Shown in pieces: positions 27,124 to 36,417 of a stretch of DNA of 64,000 bases. A program made the position numbers and the translations under genes. Positions within the stretch are counted from its first letter, which is position 1. Each line of letters begins with the position of its first letter. The notes below the pieces were generated by a model, which had not been told where the DNA came from, made no database searches, and saw only the letters and a list, made by a program, of their open reading frames with translations. Source of the DNA: Miniphocaeibacter massiliensis (GTDB lineage: Bacteria; Bacillota; Clostridia; Tissierellales; Peptoniphilaceae); NCBI RefSeq assembly GCF_900232905.1, contig NZ_OCTQ01000001.1:124001-188000 (forward strand), written 5' to 3'.

Positions 27124-29048
27124 TAGGTTTAACTCTTGGTAATCGATATTTAATAGAAGAAAATATCGGAGTAGGTGGAATGGCTGTAGTTTATAGAGCT
27201 AAAGATACTCTTTTAAATAGATACGTGGCTGTTAAAGTATTAAAAAATGAATTCATGAATGACGAAGAATTTGTTAAAAAATTTGCAATGGAAGCTCAAT
27301 CTGCAGCAAGTTTATCTCATCAAAATATAGTTTCAGTATACGATGTTGGAAGCTCAACAATTGAAGGTGTAAAATACAATTATATAGTTATGGAATATAT
27401 AAATGGTAAAACATTAAAGGAAGTTATAGATGAACAGGCACCTTTAGAACCAGATTATATTTCTAATATAGGTGTACAAATAGCTTCGGCTTTAGATGCT
27501 GCACATAAAAATAATGTTATTCATAGAGACATAAAGCCTCACAATATTTTAATAAATGAAGAGGGTGTGGCTAAAGTTACTGACTTTGGAATAGCTAGAA
27601 TATCATCATCAGCAACTATAACATATACTTCTACAGTTTTAGGAACAGTTCACTATATATCTCCTGAGCAGGCAAAGGGGAAATTTATTGATGAGAAATC
27701 CGACATATACTCTTTAGGTGTTGTACTATATGAGATGGCAACAGGGAAAATTCCTTTTGATGCTGAAAATGCAGTTGGAATTGCTTTAAAACATATTCAA
27801 GACCCATTAATAGAACCAAAAAGCCTAAACAAACAAATACCAGATGGTTTGAATAGCATTATTATAAAGGCTATGTCAAAAAATCCAGCTGATAGGTTTA
27901 AAAATGCAACTGAGCTTAAAATAGCACTGTTAAATTATAGAAATTTTAGACTGGATGATAGTGGAGAAGGTCAAACAGAAAGAATTGGCGTAATAAAAGA
28001 TGAGGATATAGAAGAAAGAAGAAATAAAGCTATTTACAATATGCCAAAAGATGAAGAAGAGGATGAGGAAGAAGAGAAAAAACCAGGAGTTTTCAAAACT
28101 TATATTTTGCCTATTCTTTTAGCAGCATTACTTCTAGGAGGTCTAGTTTTAGCTTTCAATGTGTTCTTTAATGATAACGGAATGGTGCAAGTACCAGCTT
28201 TAAATGAGATGACTTATGAAGCAGCAAAGAAAACATTAGAAGAAAAAGATTTAAAGATAAAAGTAGAAAATGAAGATGAGATAGAGAATAAAGAAAATGC
28301 AAAAGTTGTATCTCAAAACCCCGCAGCTAATACAGAAGTTGAAAAAAACACAGAAGTAACAGTAAAACTAGAAGAAGTAAATGAAGAAGTAGAAATTCCT
28401 GATTTTAAGAATAATTGGCAAGGAACAGATGCTAAAAACAAACTAGAAGAATTAGGACTTGTAGTTACGATTGAAGAAAAATCCGATGACAATATAAGAG
28501 AAGGGCTTGTAATAGCTACAAATCCACCGGCGGGAACTAAAGTAGAGAAAAAATCTAATGTAACTTTATATGTGTCCAAAGGACCAGAAGAAGATAAAAA
28601 TATGGTGGGAGTGCCTAATGTAGTTGGTTATACAGAAAAAGATGCAAAGAATGAACTTGAAAACTTGGGATTAACAGTAGAGACTACTGAAGAATATAGT
28701 AATAAGCCAGTTGGTCAAGTTATAGGTCAGAGTATTAGCGGTAGGGAAGTTTCTAAAGGTACAACGATAACTTTAACTATAAGTAAAGGACCTGAAGAAA
28801 CAAAACCGACAGAAACTCAACCATCGACTTCTACGAAAGTAGTAACAATAGAAAAAAATAAAATTCAATCTATGGTAGGAGAGACTTATACTATAGTAGT
28901 TGTATTAAATCGCAATGGAAATCCAATTCTTAAAGAAACACATTCACTTAGTGAAGGAAACATTAGTGTAAAAATAAATGGTAAATCTGGAGATTCGTAT
29001 GAAGTATTTGTAGATGATACATCATATGATGATGGAATATTAAAATAG
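27120..29048 (+). CDS. prkC: PASTA-domain Ser/Thr protein kinase PrkC/StkP
   Basis: 642 aa single-pass membrane kinase that senses muropeptides and cell-wall state. The kinase domain (about 1-275) has GVGGMAVVYRAKD, VAVKVLK, catalytic HRDIKPHNILIN and DFGIAR with a Thr-rich activation loop. After an acidic linker comes a membrane helix near residues 327-350, then three extracellular PASTA domains (about 352-420, 422-492 and 496-565) and a short C-terminal domain without PASTA features. Paired with prpC, ahead of rsgA, as in Bacillus. Confidence 0.95.
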   Translation: MIGLTLGNRYLIEENIGVGGMAVVYRAKDTLLNRYVAVKVLKNEFMNDEEFVKKFAMEAQSAASLSHQNIVSVYDVGSSTIEGVKYNYIVMEYINGKTLKEVIDEQAPLEPDYISNIGVQIASALDAAHKNNVIHRDIKPHNILINEEGVAKVTDFGIARISSSATITYTSTVLGTVHYISPEQAKGKFIDEKSDIYSLGVVLYEMATGKIPFDAENAVGIALKHIQDPLIEPKSLNKQIPDGLNSIIIKAMSKNPADRFKNATELKIALLNYRNFRLDDSGEGQTERIGVIKDEDIEERRNKAIYNMPKDEEEDEEEEKKPGVFKTYILPILLAALLLGGLVLAFNVFFNDNGMVQVPALNEMTYEAAKKTLEEKDLKIKVENEDEIENKENAKVVSQNPAANTEVEKNTEVTVKLEEVNEEVEIPDFKNNWQGTDAKNKLEELGLVVTIEEKSDDNIREGLVIATNPPAGTKVEKKSNVTLYVSKGPEEDKNMVGVPNVVGYTEKDAKNELENLGLTVETTEEYSNKPVGQVIGQSISGREVSKGTTITLTISKGPEETKPTETQPSTSTKVVTIEKNKIQSMVGETYTIVVVLNRNGNPILKETHSLSEGNISVKINGKSGDSYEVFVDDTSYDDGILK

Positions 29049-29051
29049 CTT

Positions 29052-29918
29052 ATGGATAGAATAATAAAATCACATAGAGGAATTTATTATGTTGAACAAA
29101 ATAATAAGGTAATTTTATGTAAGGCTCGAGGAGTTTTCAGAGATAGAGACATTAAGCCTATAGTAGGTGATTTAGTAGATATTTCTATTAATGATGACGG
29201 GACTGGATATATTGAAAAAGTATATGAAAGAAAAAATCAATTATTAAGACCTCCTTTAGCCAATATTGATCAAGTCATAATTATTATGAGTCTAAAAGAT
29301 CCAAAAATAAATTTGAATCTTTTAGACAAATATATTTTAATGTTAGAAAAATCAAATTTAGAAATTAAAATCATATTTAATAAAGTTGATTTAGTAAAAG
29401 ACAAAGATATGGAATATATATCTTCAATATATGCGAATATTGGTTATGATATATATTTTAATTCTAATGTAAAAGAATCAAATCTTAGTTTAGATAGGTT
29501 ATTTGAAGATAAAATAACTGCTGTAGTAGGACCTTCAGGTGTTGGTAAATCCACAACATTAAATAAAATTTTTTCTAATTTTAATTTTGATACTGGAGAG
29601 ATTAGTGTAAAAAATAAAAAAGGAAAACATACTACAAGGCATATAGAAATGTCTAAGCTATCAAATAATAGTTATATTATAGATACACCTGGATTTAGCT
29701 CTTTATCTTTAGAGTTCATAGATGAAAGAAATGATATAAAAGACAATTTTATAGAGTTTAGAAAATATGCTAATAAATGTAAATATAATGACTGTTATCA
29801 TATAAATGAACCAGTATGTGGTGTTAAACTAGCGTTAGAAGAAAAAATAATTGCTAAAGAAAGATACGAAAATTACAAGCAGATATTAAATGAATATGAT
29901 AAAATAAGGAGATTTTAA
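29052..29918 (+). CDS. rsgA: ribosome small-subunit-dependent GTPase A
   Basis: 288 aa circularly permuted GTPase that checks late 30S assembly. N-terminal OB fold (residues 1-70), G4 motif FNKVDLV, G1 VGPSGVGKSTTLNKI, G3 DTPGFSS, and a C-terminal zinc finger with CKYNDCYHINEPVCGV supplying Cys-Cys-His-Cys. Start ATG lies 3 nt after the prkC stop without its own ribosome site. Confidence 0.95.
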   Translation: MDRIIKSHRGIYYVEQNNKVILCKARGVFRDRDIKPIVGDLVDISINDDGTGYIEKVYERKNQLLRPPLANIDQVIIIMSLKDPKINLNLLDKYILMLEKSNLEIKIIFNKVDLVKDKDMEYISSIYANIGYDIYFNSNVKESNLSLDRLFEDKITAVVGPSGVGKSTTLNKIFSNFNFDTGEISVKNKKGKHTTRHIEMSKLSNNSYIIDTPGFSSLSLEFIDERNDIKDNFIEFRKYANKCKYNDCYHINEPVCGVKLALEEKIIAKERYENYKQILNEYDKIRRF

Positions 29919-30574
29919 TGGCAGAAATTTCACCATCACTTTTGGCGGCAGATTTTTATAATTTAGAAAAGCAGATTAAAGTTTTAGAAGAGAATAATGT
30001 AAAATATTTGCATTTAGATGTTATGGATGGGAATTTTGTTCCAAATATATCTTATGGACCAGGTATTATAAAATGTTTAAGAAGCAAAACAGATATGATA
30101 TTCGATGTTCATTTAATGATAGATAAACCAGAAAGATACATAGAAGATTATGTAAAAGCTGGAGCAGATATAATTACCATTCATGAAGAAGCTACAAATC
30201 ATCCTTTAAGGGTATTACAACAAATAAGAGAAACAGGAGTAAAGGCAGGAGTTTCTTTAAATCCAGGAACGTCACTTTCTGTTTTAGATTATTTGTGGGA
30301 TGAACTTGATTTAATCTTAATAATGACAGTAAATCCAGGATTTGGCGGACAAAGTTTTATTAAATCATCAATTGATAAAATTAAAAAAACTAGAGAATTA
30401 ATCAATGAAAATAATACTAACATATTACTAGAAATTGATGGAGGAGTAAAAACTACAAATTTAGATACTCTTAATAATATAGGAGTAGACATTTTTGTTT
30501 CAGGATCAGATATTTTTAATTCTGATTTAGAAAAAATGAAGGAAAAAATTAAATATTATTATAAAAATATATAG
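29918..30574 (+). CDS. rpe: ribulose-phosphate 3-epimerase
   Basis: 218 aa TIM barrel of the pentose phosphate pathway that interconverts ribulose-5-P and xylulose-5-P. Catalytic and metal residues are in ISPSLLAADF, YLHLDVMDGNFVPN, DVHLMI, MTVNPGFGGQSFI and LEIDGGVKTTN. Normal length. The start overlaps the rsgA stop by 1 nt. The next element is the thiT riboswitch leader. Confidence 0.96.
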   Translation: MAEISPSLLAADFYNLEKQIKVLEENNVKYLHLDVMDGNFVPNISYGPGIIKCLRSKTDMIFDVHLMIDKPERYIEDYVKAGADIITIHEEATNHPLRVLQQIRETGVKAGVSLNPGTSLSVLDYLWDELDLILIMTVNPGFGGQSFIKSSIDKIKKTRELINENNTNILLEIDGGVKTTNLDTLNNIGVDIFVSGSDIFNSDLEKMKEKIKYYYKNI

Positions 30575-30576
30575 TA

Positions 30577-30655
30577 CACTAGGGGAGCTTTTTGCTGAGA
30601 GTGTTTACACGACCCTTGGACCTGAACTAGATAATGCTAGCGTAGGAAAGTGAAT
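30577..30655 (+). ncRNA. TPP riboswitch (THI element)
   Basis: The conserved core is easy to read: AGGGGAGC (30581-30588), GCTGAGA (30594-30600), ACCCTTGGACCTGA (30612-30625) and the TAGATAATGCTAGCGTAGGAAAG region to 30650, closed by CACT/AGTG. It senses thiamine pyrophosphate. It is placed between rpe and thiT and followed by a strong terminator, so TPP should stop transcription of thiT-thiN. Confidence 0.95.
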
Positions 30656-30680
30656 TTTTAATTACAAATTGTAATTGACA

Positions 30681-30718
30681 AAAAATCCATTTATCTATGC
30701 TAGATAAATGGATTTTTT
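30681..30718 (+). terminator. riboswitch expression-platform terminator
   Basis: AAAAATCCATTTATCTA (30681-30697) pairs perfectly with TAGATAAATGGATTTTT (30701-30717), 17 bp with loop TGC. Between aptamer and terminator lies AATTACAAATTGTAATT (30660-30676), a palindrome that may take part in an alternative fold. Confidence 0.85.
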
Positions 30719-30742
30719 ATTTTAAATAACTAAGGAGGAAAT

Positions 30743-31300
30743 ATGGAAAAGAAAAAAAGATTTGATATTAATATTAGGATGTTAGCAGAAGCAGGAGTTA
30801 TGATTGCTTTATCGGTAATACTTAACAATATAAAATTATATAAAATGCCCCAAGGAGGTTCAATAACTCCAGGAGGATATGTTCCTTTATTACTTTTTGC
30901 ATTAAGATGGGGATCTGTTCCTGGAATTATTGTAGGAGCAATGTATGGAATGTTGGATTCTTTAATAGATCCATATATAATATCACTATTACAATTTTTA
31001 TTTGATTATCCGTTAGCATATGCTATGTTGGGAGTTGCAGGTTTTGGAAAGAAAAGTATCAAATTAGAAAAAAAGGGTGATATACTAAAAGTAGTAATCT
31101 CAGTGATTTTTGCTAATTTTATGAGAATGGCAATGGCGATTTTATCTGGAATAGTATTTTTTAAGAAGTTTTTACCAGTAGATATACCTTTGTTATATGG
31201 TTCTTTTTTATATAATGGTTTGTATATTATACCAAATACTATTATTTCAATTATTTTAATATTTTTGTTGTTGCCTAGACTTAAGAGGGTGAATAAGTGA
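30743..31300 (+). CDS. thiT: thiamine transporter ThiT (ECF S component)
   Basis: 185 aa, about six membrane helices. ThiT family marks: the N-terminal MLAEAGVMIALSVILNNIKLYKMPQGG, followed by PGGYVPLLLFALRWG and VGAMYGMLDSLIDP, which form the thiamine pocket. As an S component it needs the shared EcfA/EcfA'/EcfT module encoded elsewhere. It follows a TPP riboswitch, which strongly supports thiamine as ligand. The ATG follows AAGGAGG. Overlaps thiN by 4 nt. Confidence 0.95.
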   Translation: MEKKKRFDINIRMLAEAGVMIALSVILNNIKLYKMPQGGSITPGGYVPLLLFALRWGSVPGIIVGAMYGMLDSLIDPYIISLLQFLFDYPLAYAMLGVAGFGKKSIKLEKKGDILKVVISVIFANFMRMAMAILSGIVFFKKFLPVDIPLLYGSFLYNGLYIIPNTIISIILIFLLLPRLKRVNK

Positions 31301-31929
31301 TAGGTTTAATAGTATCAGGTGGACAAATAAAAGATACAAATATAATAGAAAAATATTATAAAAAATCAGATTTTTGTGTAGCTGTTGATAAGGGAGTAGA
31401 GTATTTAATAGATTTAAATATAAAATTTGATATAGCAATTGGAGATTTTGACTCTATAAATAAAGAGTATTTTAAAATAATAAAAAATAGAGAATATCCT
31501 ATGGAAATGCTTAATATTGAAAAAGACAATTCAGATACAGAGGCAGCAGTAGACTATTTAATTGAAAAAAAATGTTCTGAAATTTTTATGTTGTCATGTA
31601 CAGGTAGTAGATTAGACCATACAATATCAAATATATTGTTATTAAAAAAAATTAGAGATAATAACATTGAAGGATATATTATAGATGAGAACAATAAAAT
31701 TAGATTGTCAAATAGTTTAAATATAGTAGGAAATGAATTTGAAAATATATCTATAATACCACTAGATATGAGTGGAATAAATGTAACGCTAGAAGGATTT
31801 TATTACAAGTTAGACAGTGAGAATATAGAGTTTGGAAGCAGTAGGTGTCTTAGTAATTATTTAATAGAGAGTGTAGGAAAAGTATATATTAATAAAGGAA
31901 ATGCGTTAATAATTGAATCTAGAGATTAA
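31297..31929 (+). CDS. thiN: thiamine pyrophosphokinase
   Basis: 210 aa. Converts thiamine to thiamine pyrophosphate with ATP. Family motifs: VAVDKGVEYL, AIGDFDSI with metal-binding Asp, KDNSDTEAAVDYLI and CTGSRLDHTISNI. Overlap with thiT makes an import-and-activate unit under the TPP riboswitch, while the ancestral Firmicute order simply has thiN after rpe. The start codon GTG at 31297 follows AAGAGG. Confidence 0.94.
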   Translation: MIGLIVSGGQIKDTNIIEKYYKKSDFCVAVDKGVEYLIDLNIKFDIAIGDFDSINKEYFKIIKNREYPMEMLNIEKDNSDTEAAVDYLIEKKCSEIFMLSCTGSRLDHTISNILLLKKIRDNNIEGYIIDENNKIRLSNSLNIVGNEFENISIIPLDMSGINVTLEGFYYKLDSENIEFGSSRCLSNYLIESVGKVYINKGNALIIESRD

Positions 31930-31931
31930 AA

Positions 31932-31955
31932 AAATACCTCTTTTTAGAGGTATTT
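31932..31955. terminator. bidirectional terminator, thiN / rpmB
   Basis: AAATACCTCT (31932-31941), TTTT loop, AGAGGTATTT (31946-31955). On the minus strand it is followed by a run of T, making it the clearer terminator for rpmB. Confidence 0.8.
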
Positions 31956-31972
31956 CTAATTTTATCTTATTA

Positions 31973-32164
31973 TTATTGAGGTCTTACTACCTTACCAGAT
32001 CTTAAACATCTAGTACATACATTTATTTTCTTTGTTCGTCCGTCAACAACTGCTTTTACTTTTCTAATATTTGGAGCCCAGCTTCTATTACCTTTCTTGT
32101 GTGAGAAAGTTATACTGCTACCGAATACTCTGCTTTTACCACAGATTTCACATTTTTTTGACAT
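31973..32164 (-). CDS. rpmB: 50S ribosomal protein L28
   Basis: 63 aa. Zinc-ribbon form: CEICGK at residues 4-9 and CTRCLRSGKV near 51-60 give four cysteines; GSSITFSHKKGNRSWAPNI is the rRNA-binding core. The ATG follows AGGAGGTG. The gene lies between thiN and the asp23-like gene on the opposite strand, the same order as in Bacillus. Confidence 0.96.
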   Translation of the reverse strand: MSKKCEICGKSRVFGSSITFSHKKGNRSWAPNIRKVKAVVDGRTKKINVCTRCLRSGKVVRPQ

Positions 32165-32215
32165 AGTTACACCTCCTGTCAGTCCTTTAGATATTCTTAG
32201 TTTTGCAACATTAAT

Positions 32216-32244
32216 ATTATAGCAAACAAAAAAATAATATGCAA
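32216..32244 (-). promoter_or_regulatory. promoter of rpmB
   Basis: Minus strand TTGCAT (32244-32239), 17-nt spacer, TATAAT (32221-32216). The leader of about 45 nt shows nothing further that I can name. Confidence 0.7.
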
Positions 32245-32282
32245 GAAATTGTTATATATATCTGTAAAAAGGGGTAATAATA

Positions 32283-32311
32283 TTTACATAAACTTGTTTT
32301 TAAACTACAAT
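32283..32311 (+). promoter_or_regulatory. promoter of the asp23-fakA unit
   Basis: TTTACA (32283-32288), 17-nt spacer, TACAAT (32306-32311), about 33 nt before the start at 32344. Confidence 0.65.
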
Positions 32312-32343
32312 AGAAATATATGTACAAAATTAAGGAGGGCGAC

Positions 32344-32712
32344 ATGTCAGCTCATATAATAAATGAATTTGGTAGTATTACAGTAAGTGATCAAGTTATT
32401 ACAAATATAGCAAGTAATGTAGCAATGGAGTCTTATGGAATAGTTGGGTTAGTAAATGCAAATACAACTAATACTATATTGACACTATTAAAAAAAGACA
32501 ATTTGTCAAAAGGTGTAACAGTAACTATTGAAAATAATAAAATAACAATAGACTTATCAGTTATATTAGAACACGGAGTGCAAATTTCTGTAGTTTCAGA
32601 AAATATAATTGAAACGGTTAAATTTAATGTAGAAGAAAAAACAGGAATAAAAGTAGATAAAGTTAATATCTTAGTAAGGGATATTAGACTACAAGACCAG
32701 GAGGAAGTATAA
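32344..32712 (+). CDS. Asp23/Gls24 family envelope stress protein (YloU)
   Basis: 122 aa from the ATG at 32344, which follows AAGGAGGGCGAC; an in-frame ATG at 32320 would place that site inside the gene. Asp23/Gls24 proteins are small alpha/beta domains linked to cell-envelope homeostasis. The family pattern GSITVSDQVITNIASNVAMESYGIVG and the C-terminal VDKVNILVRDIRL are clear. Always found just before fakA (yloU-yloV), as here with 1 nt between. Confidence 0.92.
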   Translation: MSAHIINEFGSITVSDQVITNIASNVAMESYGIVGLVNANTTNTILTLLKKDNLSKGVTVTIENNKITIDLSVILEHGVQISVVSENIIETVKFNVEEKTGIKVDKVNILVRDIRLQDQEEV

Positions 32713-32713
32713 G

Positions 32714-34348
32714 ATGAGTATTACTGACATTAAGTCATTAAAGGAAATGCTAAGAGCTGGTTATCAGAATCTAGAAAATCAAAAGGATGAAGTTAATAGC
32801 TTAAATGTTTTTCCTGTACCTGATGGAGATACTGGTACTAACATGTCTTTGACTCTAAAGTCTGCAGTAAAACAAATGGATTCTAGTAGTGAGAATAGTA
32901 TTAAAGACATAACAAAATCTTATAGTAATGGTTCACTTATGGGAGCAAGAGGTAACTCAGGTGTAATTACATCACAAATACTTAGAGGTTTTTCTCAAGG
33001 TATTGGCGATAGTAAAGAAATAAATGTTGAAACTTTAAAAGATGGAATGTCACAAGCTTATAAAACAGCTTATAAAGCTGTAATGAAACCTACAGAGGGA
33101 ACAATTCTAACAGTTATTAGAGGAATTGGAGAATTTGCAGAAGAAAATTTTGAGAAATATGATGATGTAAAATTATTTTTTGAAGATTTAATAAAAGAAG
33201 GTAAAAGAGTTTTAGATACAACTCCTGAAATGCTTCCAGTTTTAAAACAAGCAGGTGTAGTAGATGCAGGTGGTATGGGATTAATTGTTATTTTAGAAGG
33301 AGTATTGAATTATAAAAATATTTCAACCACATCAAGTATTGAGTTGAAAAATAGTGTTAAAGCTTCCAATATTTCAGCTGCTCATGATACTGGAGATGAT
33401 ATTAAATTTGGGTATTGTACTGAATTTATGATAGAAACTGAAGAAAGTGACTATTTAAAATTCAGAAATGAAATATCTGAAATGGGAGATAGTATTTTAG
33501 TAGTAAAAGGTGATGGATTAATAAAAACTCATATTCATACAAATAATCCAGGAGTAGTTTTAGAAAAAGCATTAAAATTGGGATCATTAAAAGATATAAA
33601 AATAGATAATATGCGTTTACAACATAATCATATTATTGCAGGATCAGAAGCTGATAAATATTTAGAACCAACTATTGAAATGGGAGAAGAAAAAAAATTT
33701 GGATTTATAGCTATTTCAACAGGAGAAGGACTAGATAATATCTTTAAAGAATTAGGGGTAGATAGAGTTATATCAGGTGGTCAAACAATGAATCCATCTA
33801 CTGAAACAATTTTAGAAGCGATTGATAAAGTTAACTCAGAAAATATATATATTTTCCCGAATAATAGCAATATTATTTTGGCAGCTGAACAAGCAAAAAA
33901 ACTTTCAGATAAAAATATTATGGTTATAAAATCAAAGACTATACCTCAGGGAATAACAGCATTATTGTCTTTTAATGAAGAAGCTAGTCCAGAAGAAAAT
34001 GAAAAAGAAATGTCAGAAGCTTTGACTACAGTTAAAACAGCACAATTGACATTTTCGGTTAGAGATACTGAAATAGATGGATTAAAAATAAAAAAAGATG
34101 ATATTATTGGACTTGAAGGAGGAAAAATTCTTTCAACGGGTAAAAAATTAAATAAGGTTACTCTAGATTTATTGAGTAAAATTATTGATGAAGAATCTAG
34201 TTTAATTACAGTATATTACGGTAATGACATAGAAGATAAACTAGTAAATGATTTAGAAAGAAAATTGACAAGACTTTATCCTGATTCAGATATAGAGTTT
34301 GTCAATGGTGAACAGCCTTTATACTATTATATTATTTCAGTGGAGTAA
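32714..34348 (+). CDS. fakA: fatty acid kinase A (DAK2/DegV-associated, YloV)
   Basis: 544 aa. FakA phosphorylates fatty acids carried by FakB (DegV) proteins so that exogenous fatty acids enter phospholipid synthesis. N-terminal DhaL-type nucleotide domain with VFPVPDGDTGTNM (metal-binding aspartates) and GARGNSGVITSQILRG, a middle domain with HIHTNNPG, and a C-terminal DegV-like fold. Usual length about 550 aa. No fakB is in the window. Confidence 0.93.
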   Translation: MSITDIKSLKEMLRAGYQNLENQKDEVNSLNVFPVPDGDTGTNMSLTLKSAVKQMDSSSENSIKDITKSYSNGSLMGARGNSGVITSQILRGFSQGIGDSKEINVETLKDGMSQAYKTAYKAVMKPTEGTILTVIRGIGEFAEENFEKYDDVKLFFEDLIKEGKRVLDTTPEMLPVLKQAGVVDAGGMGLIVILEGVLNYKNISTTSSIELKNSVKASNISAAHDTGDDIKFGYCTEFMIETEESDYLKFRNEISEMGDSILVVKGDGLIKTHIHTNNPGVVLEKALKLGSLKDIKIDNMRLQHNHIIAGSEADKYLEPTIEMGEEKKFGFIAISTGEGLDNIFKELGVDRVISGGQTMNPSTETILEAIDKVNSENIYIFPNNSNIILAAEQAKKLSDKNIMVIKSKTIPQGITALLSFNEEASPEENEKEMSEALTTVKTAQLTFSVRDTEIDGLKIKKDDIIGLEGGKILSTGKKLNKVTLDLLSKIIDEESSLITVYYGNDIEDKLVNDLERKLTRLYPDSDIEFVNGEQPLYYYIISVE

Positions 34349-34375
34349 GCCTTACTAATGTAAGGCTTTTTATTT
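34347..34375 (+). terminator. terminator-like hairpin abutting recG
   Basis: AAGCCTTAC (34347-34355), TAAT loop, GTAAGGCTT (34360-34368), then TTTATTT. The recG ATG is at 34382. Confidence 0.75.
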
Positions 34376-34381
34376 ATTATT

Positions 34382-36409
34382 ATGGAATTAAAAACAATAA
34401 AAGGGATAGGACCAAAAAAAGAAAAACTATTAAATAAATTAGGGATTTTTAATACTTTAGATTTAATAGAATATTATCCAAGAGATTATGAAGATAGAAC
34501 TAAAGTTGTTAAAATAGAGGAAGCAACTTTAGGTGATTTTAACTTGCTTAGAATTAAAATAGTTTCTCCATGCAAAACATCATATCCTAGAAGGAAAATG
34601 TCTATAACTACATGTAGAGCTACAGATGGGTATAACAATATTATTTTAAAATGGTTTAATAATCCATATATAAAAAGCAATATTAAATTAAACGATATTT
34701 TTTATGTTTATGGGAAAATTAGTAAAAATGGTAGAATTATTGAAATGGATTCGCCAATTATAGAAAAGAGCTTTGGAAATAAAATTGGGAAAATTTATCC
34801 CCAGTATTCATTAACAGAAGGACTTACTAACAATGATTTAGTTAATTTCATAGGTAGAGCTATAAAAAACGAAAATATTTTAGACATTATTCCTATAGAG
34901 ATTTCTGCTAAAAACAGTCTTATAAATAGAAAGTTAGCTATTAGGAACATTCATTTTCCAGAGAGCATGAAAATGCTTGTAGCAGCAAGAAAAACTTTAA
35001 AATTTGAAGAACTTTTAATACTTCAGGCAACAATTAATTTGGATACTATAAATATAGACAGAAAAGGAATTAAATTTAAAGATTATGATAAAGTATATTC
35101 TTTTATAGACAGTCTGCCATTTGTATTAACAGATGCTCAAAATAGGGTATTAGATGAAATTTTTAAAGATATGAACTCCGATACTTCTATGAATAGACTT
35201 GTTCAAGGAGATGTTGGGTCAGGAAAAACTGTTATTGCAGCAGCAGCAATGGTAAAAGCCTATTATAATGGCTATCAGTCTGCAATGATGGCTCCTACAG
35301 AAATATTAGCTACACAGCATTATAACACTTTAAAAGAATTGTTTAAAAATACAAATATAGAAGTTGAACTATTAAAAGGAAGTTTAAAATCTTCTAAAAA
35401 AGAAGAAATATATAGAAAATTAAAAGATGGAAATATTGATATATTAGTAGGAACACATGCAATACTAGAAGATGTAGTTGATTTTAAAAATATAGGTTTG
35501 GTTATAACAGATGAGCAGCATAGGTTCGGAGTAAAACAAAGGGCAAAAATATCTAAAAAAGGGGAAAATCCAGATACTTTGATAATGACAGCAACTCCTA
35601 TACCAAGAACATTAACTTTAGTTATGTATGGAGATTTAGATATTTCCATAATTGATTCACTACCACCTGGAAGGCAGGAAATAGATACATTTGCAGTAAA
35701 TATGAACTATGAAGAAAGAATTATAAAATTTATAAAAAAACAAATAAATGAAGGAAGACAAGGATATATTGTATGTCCACTTATAGAAGAATCTGAAAAA
35801 TTAGATTTAAATTCTGTTGTTGAACTATTTGAAAGACTTAAAAATGAATATTTTCAAGATACAGAAATAGCATTTATTCATGGAAAAATGAAAAATGATG
35901 AAAAAGATTCTATTATGAATAAATTTATAAATAATGAAATTAAGATATTATTTTCGACAACGGTTATAGAAGTAGGAGTAAATGTTGTTAATGCAAATAT
36001 TATGGTTATATATAATGCTGAAAGGTTTGGACTTTCTCAGCTACACCAATTAAGAGGAAGAGTTGGAAGAGGTAGTCATAAATCATATTGTATATTAATA
36101 AATGGATCATATAGTAAAGTTTCTAGGGAAAGAATGAGAATTATGGAAAGTTCAAATGATGGTTTTGCAATTTCTAAAAAAGATTTAGAACTAAGAGGAA
36201 GTGGAGATATAATAGGTACAAAACAATCAGGATTGCCTAGCCTTAAAATAGCAAATATTTATGATGACATTAAATTATTAGAAAAGGTACAACCTATTGC
36301 AAAAAGCATTATAAAAGACAATTTACTAAGCAAAGATGGATATAAAAACTTAAATAATGAGATAGATAAGTTCATAGATAAAATTAATAATAATATAATA
36401 TTTAATTAG
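34382..36409 (+). CDS. recG: ATP-dependent DNA helicase RecG
   Basis: 675 aa branch-migrating superfamily 2 helicase for stalled forks and Holliday junctions. N-terminal helix-hairpin and wedge OB domain (opening IKGIGPKKEKLLNKLGI), Walker A GDVGSGKTVIAAAAM, Walker B TDEQHRFGVKQR, TATPIPRTLTL, and motif VI QLRGRVGRG followed by the RecG-specific C-terminal LELRGSGDIIGTKQSG. Start matches the family although it lacks a Shine-Dalgarno and follows a hairpin by a few bases. Confidence 0.95.
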   Translation: MELKTIKGIGPKKEKLLNKLGIFNTLDLIEYYPRDYEDRTKVVKIEEATLGDFNLLRIKIVSPCKTSYPRRKMSITTCRATDGYNNIILKWFNNPYIKSNIKLNDIFYVYGKISKNGRIIEMDSPIIEKSFGNKIGKIYPQYSLTEGLTNNDLVNFIGRAIKNENILDIIPIEISAKNSLINRKLAIRNIHFPESMKMLVAARKTLKFEELLILQATINLDTINIDRKGIKFKDYDKVYSFIDSLPFVLTDAQNRVLDEIFKDMNSDTSMNRLVQGDVGSGKTVIAAAAMVKAYYNGYQSAMMAPTEILATQHYNTLKELFKNTNIEVELLKGSLKSSKKEEIYRKLKDGNIDILVGTHAILEDVVDFKNIGLVITDEQHRFGVKQRAKISKKGENPDTLIMTATPIPRTLTLVMYGDLDISIIDSLPPGRQEIDTFAVNMNYEERIIKFIKKQINEGRQGYIVCPLIEESEKLDLNSVVELFERLKNEYFQDTEIAFIHGKMKNDEKDSIMNKFINNEIKILFSTTVIEVGVNVVNANIMVIYNAERFGLSQLHQLRGRVGRGSHKSYCILINGSYSKVSRERMRIMESSNDGFAISKKDLELRGSGDIIGTKQSGLPSLKIANIYDDIKLLEKVQPIAKSIIKDNLLSKDGYKNLNNEIDKFIDKINNNIIFN

Positions 36410-36417
36410 AGGTAAAA

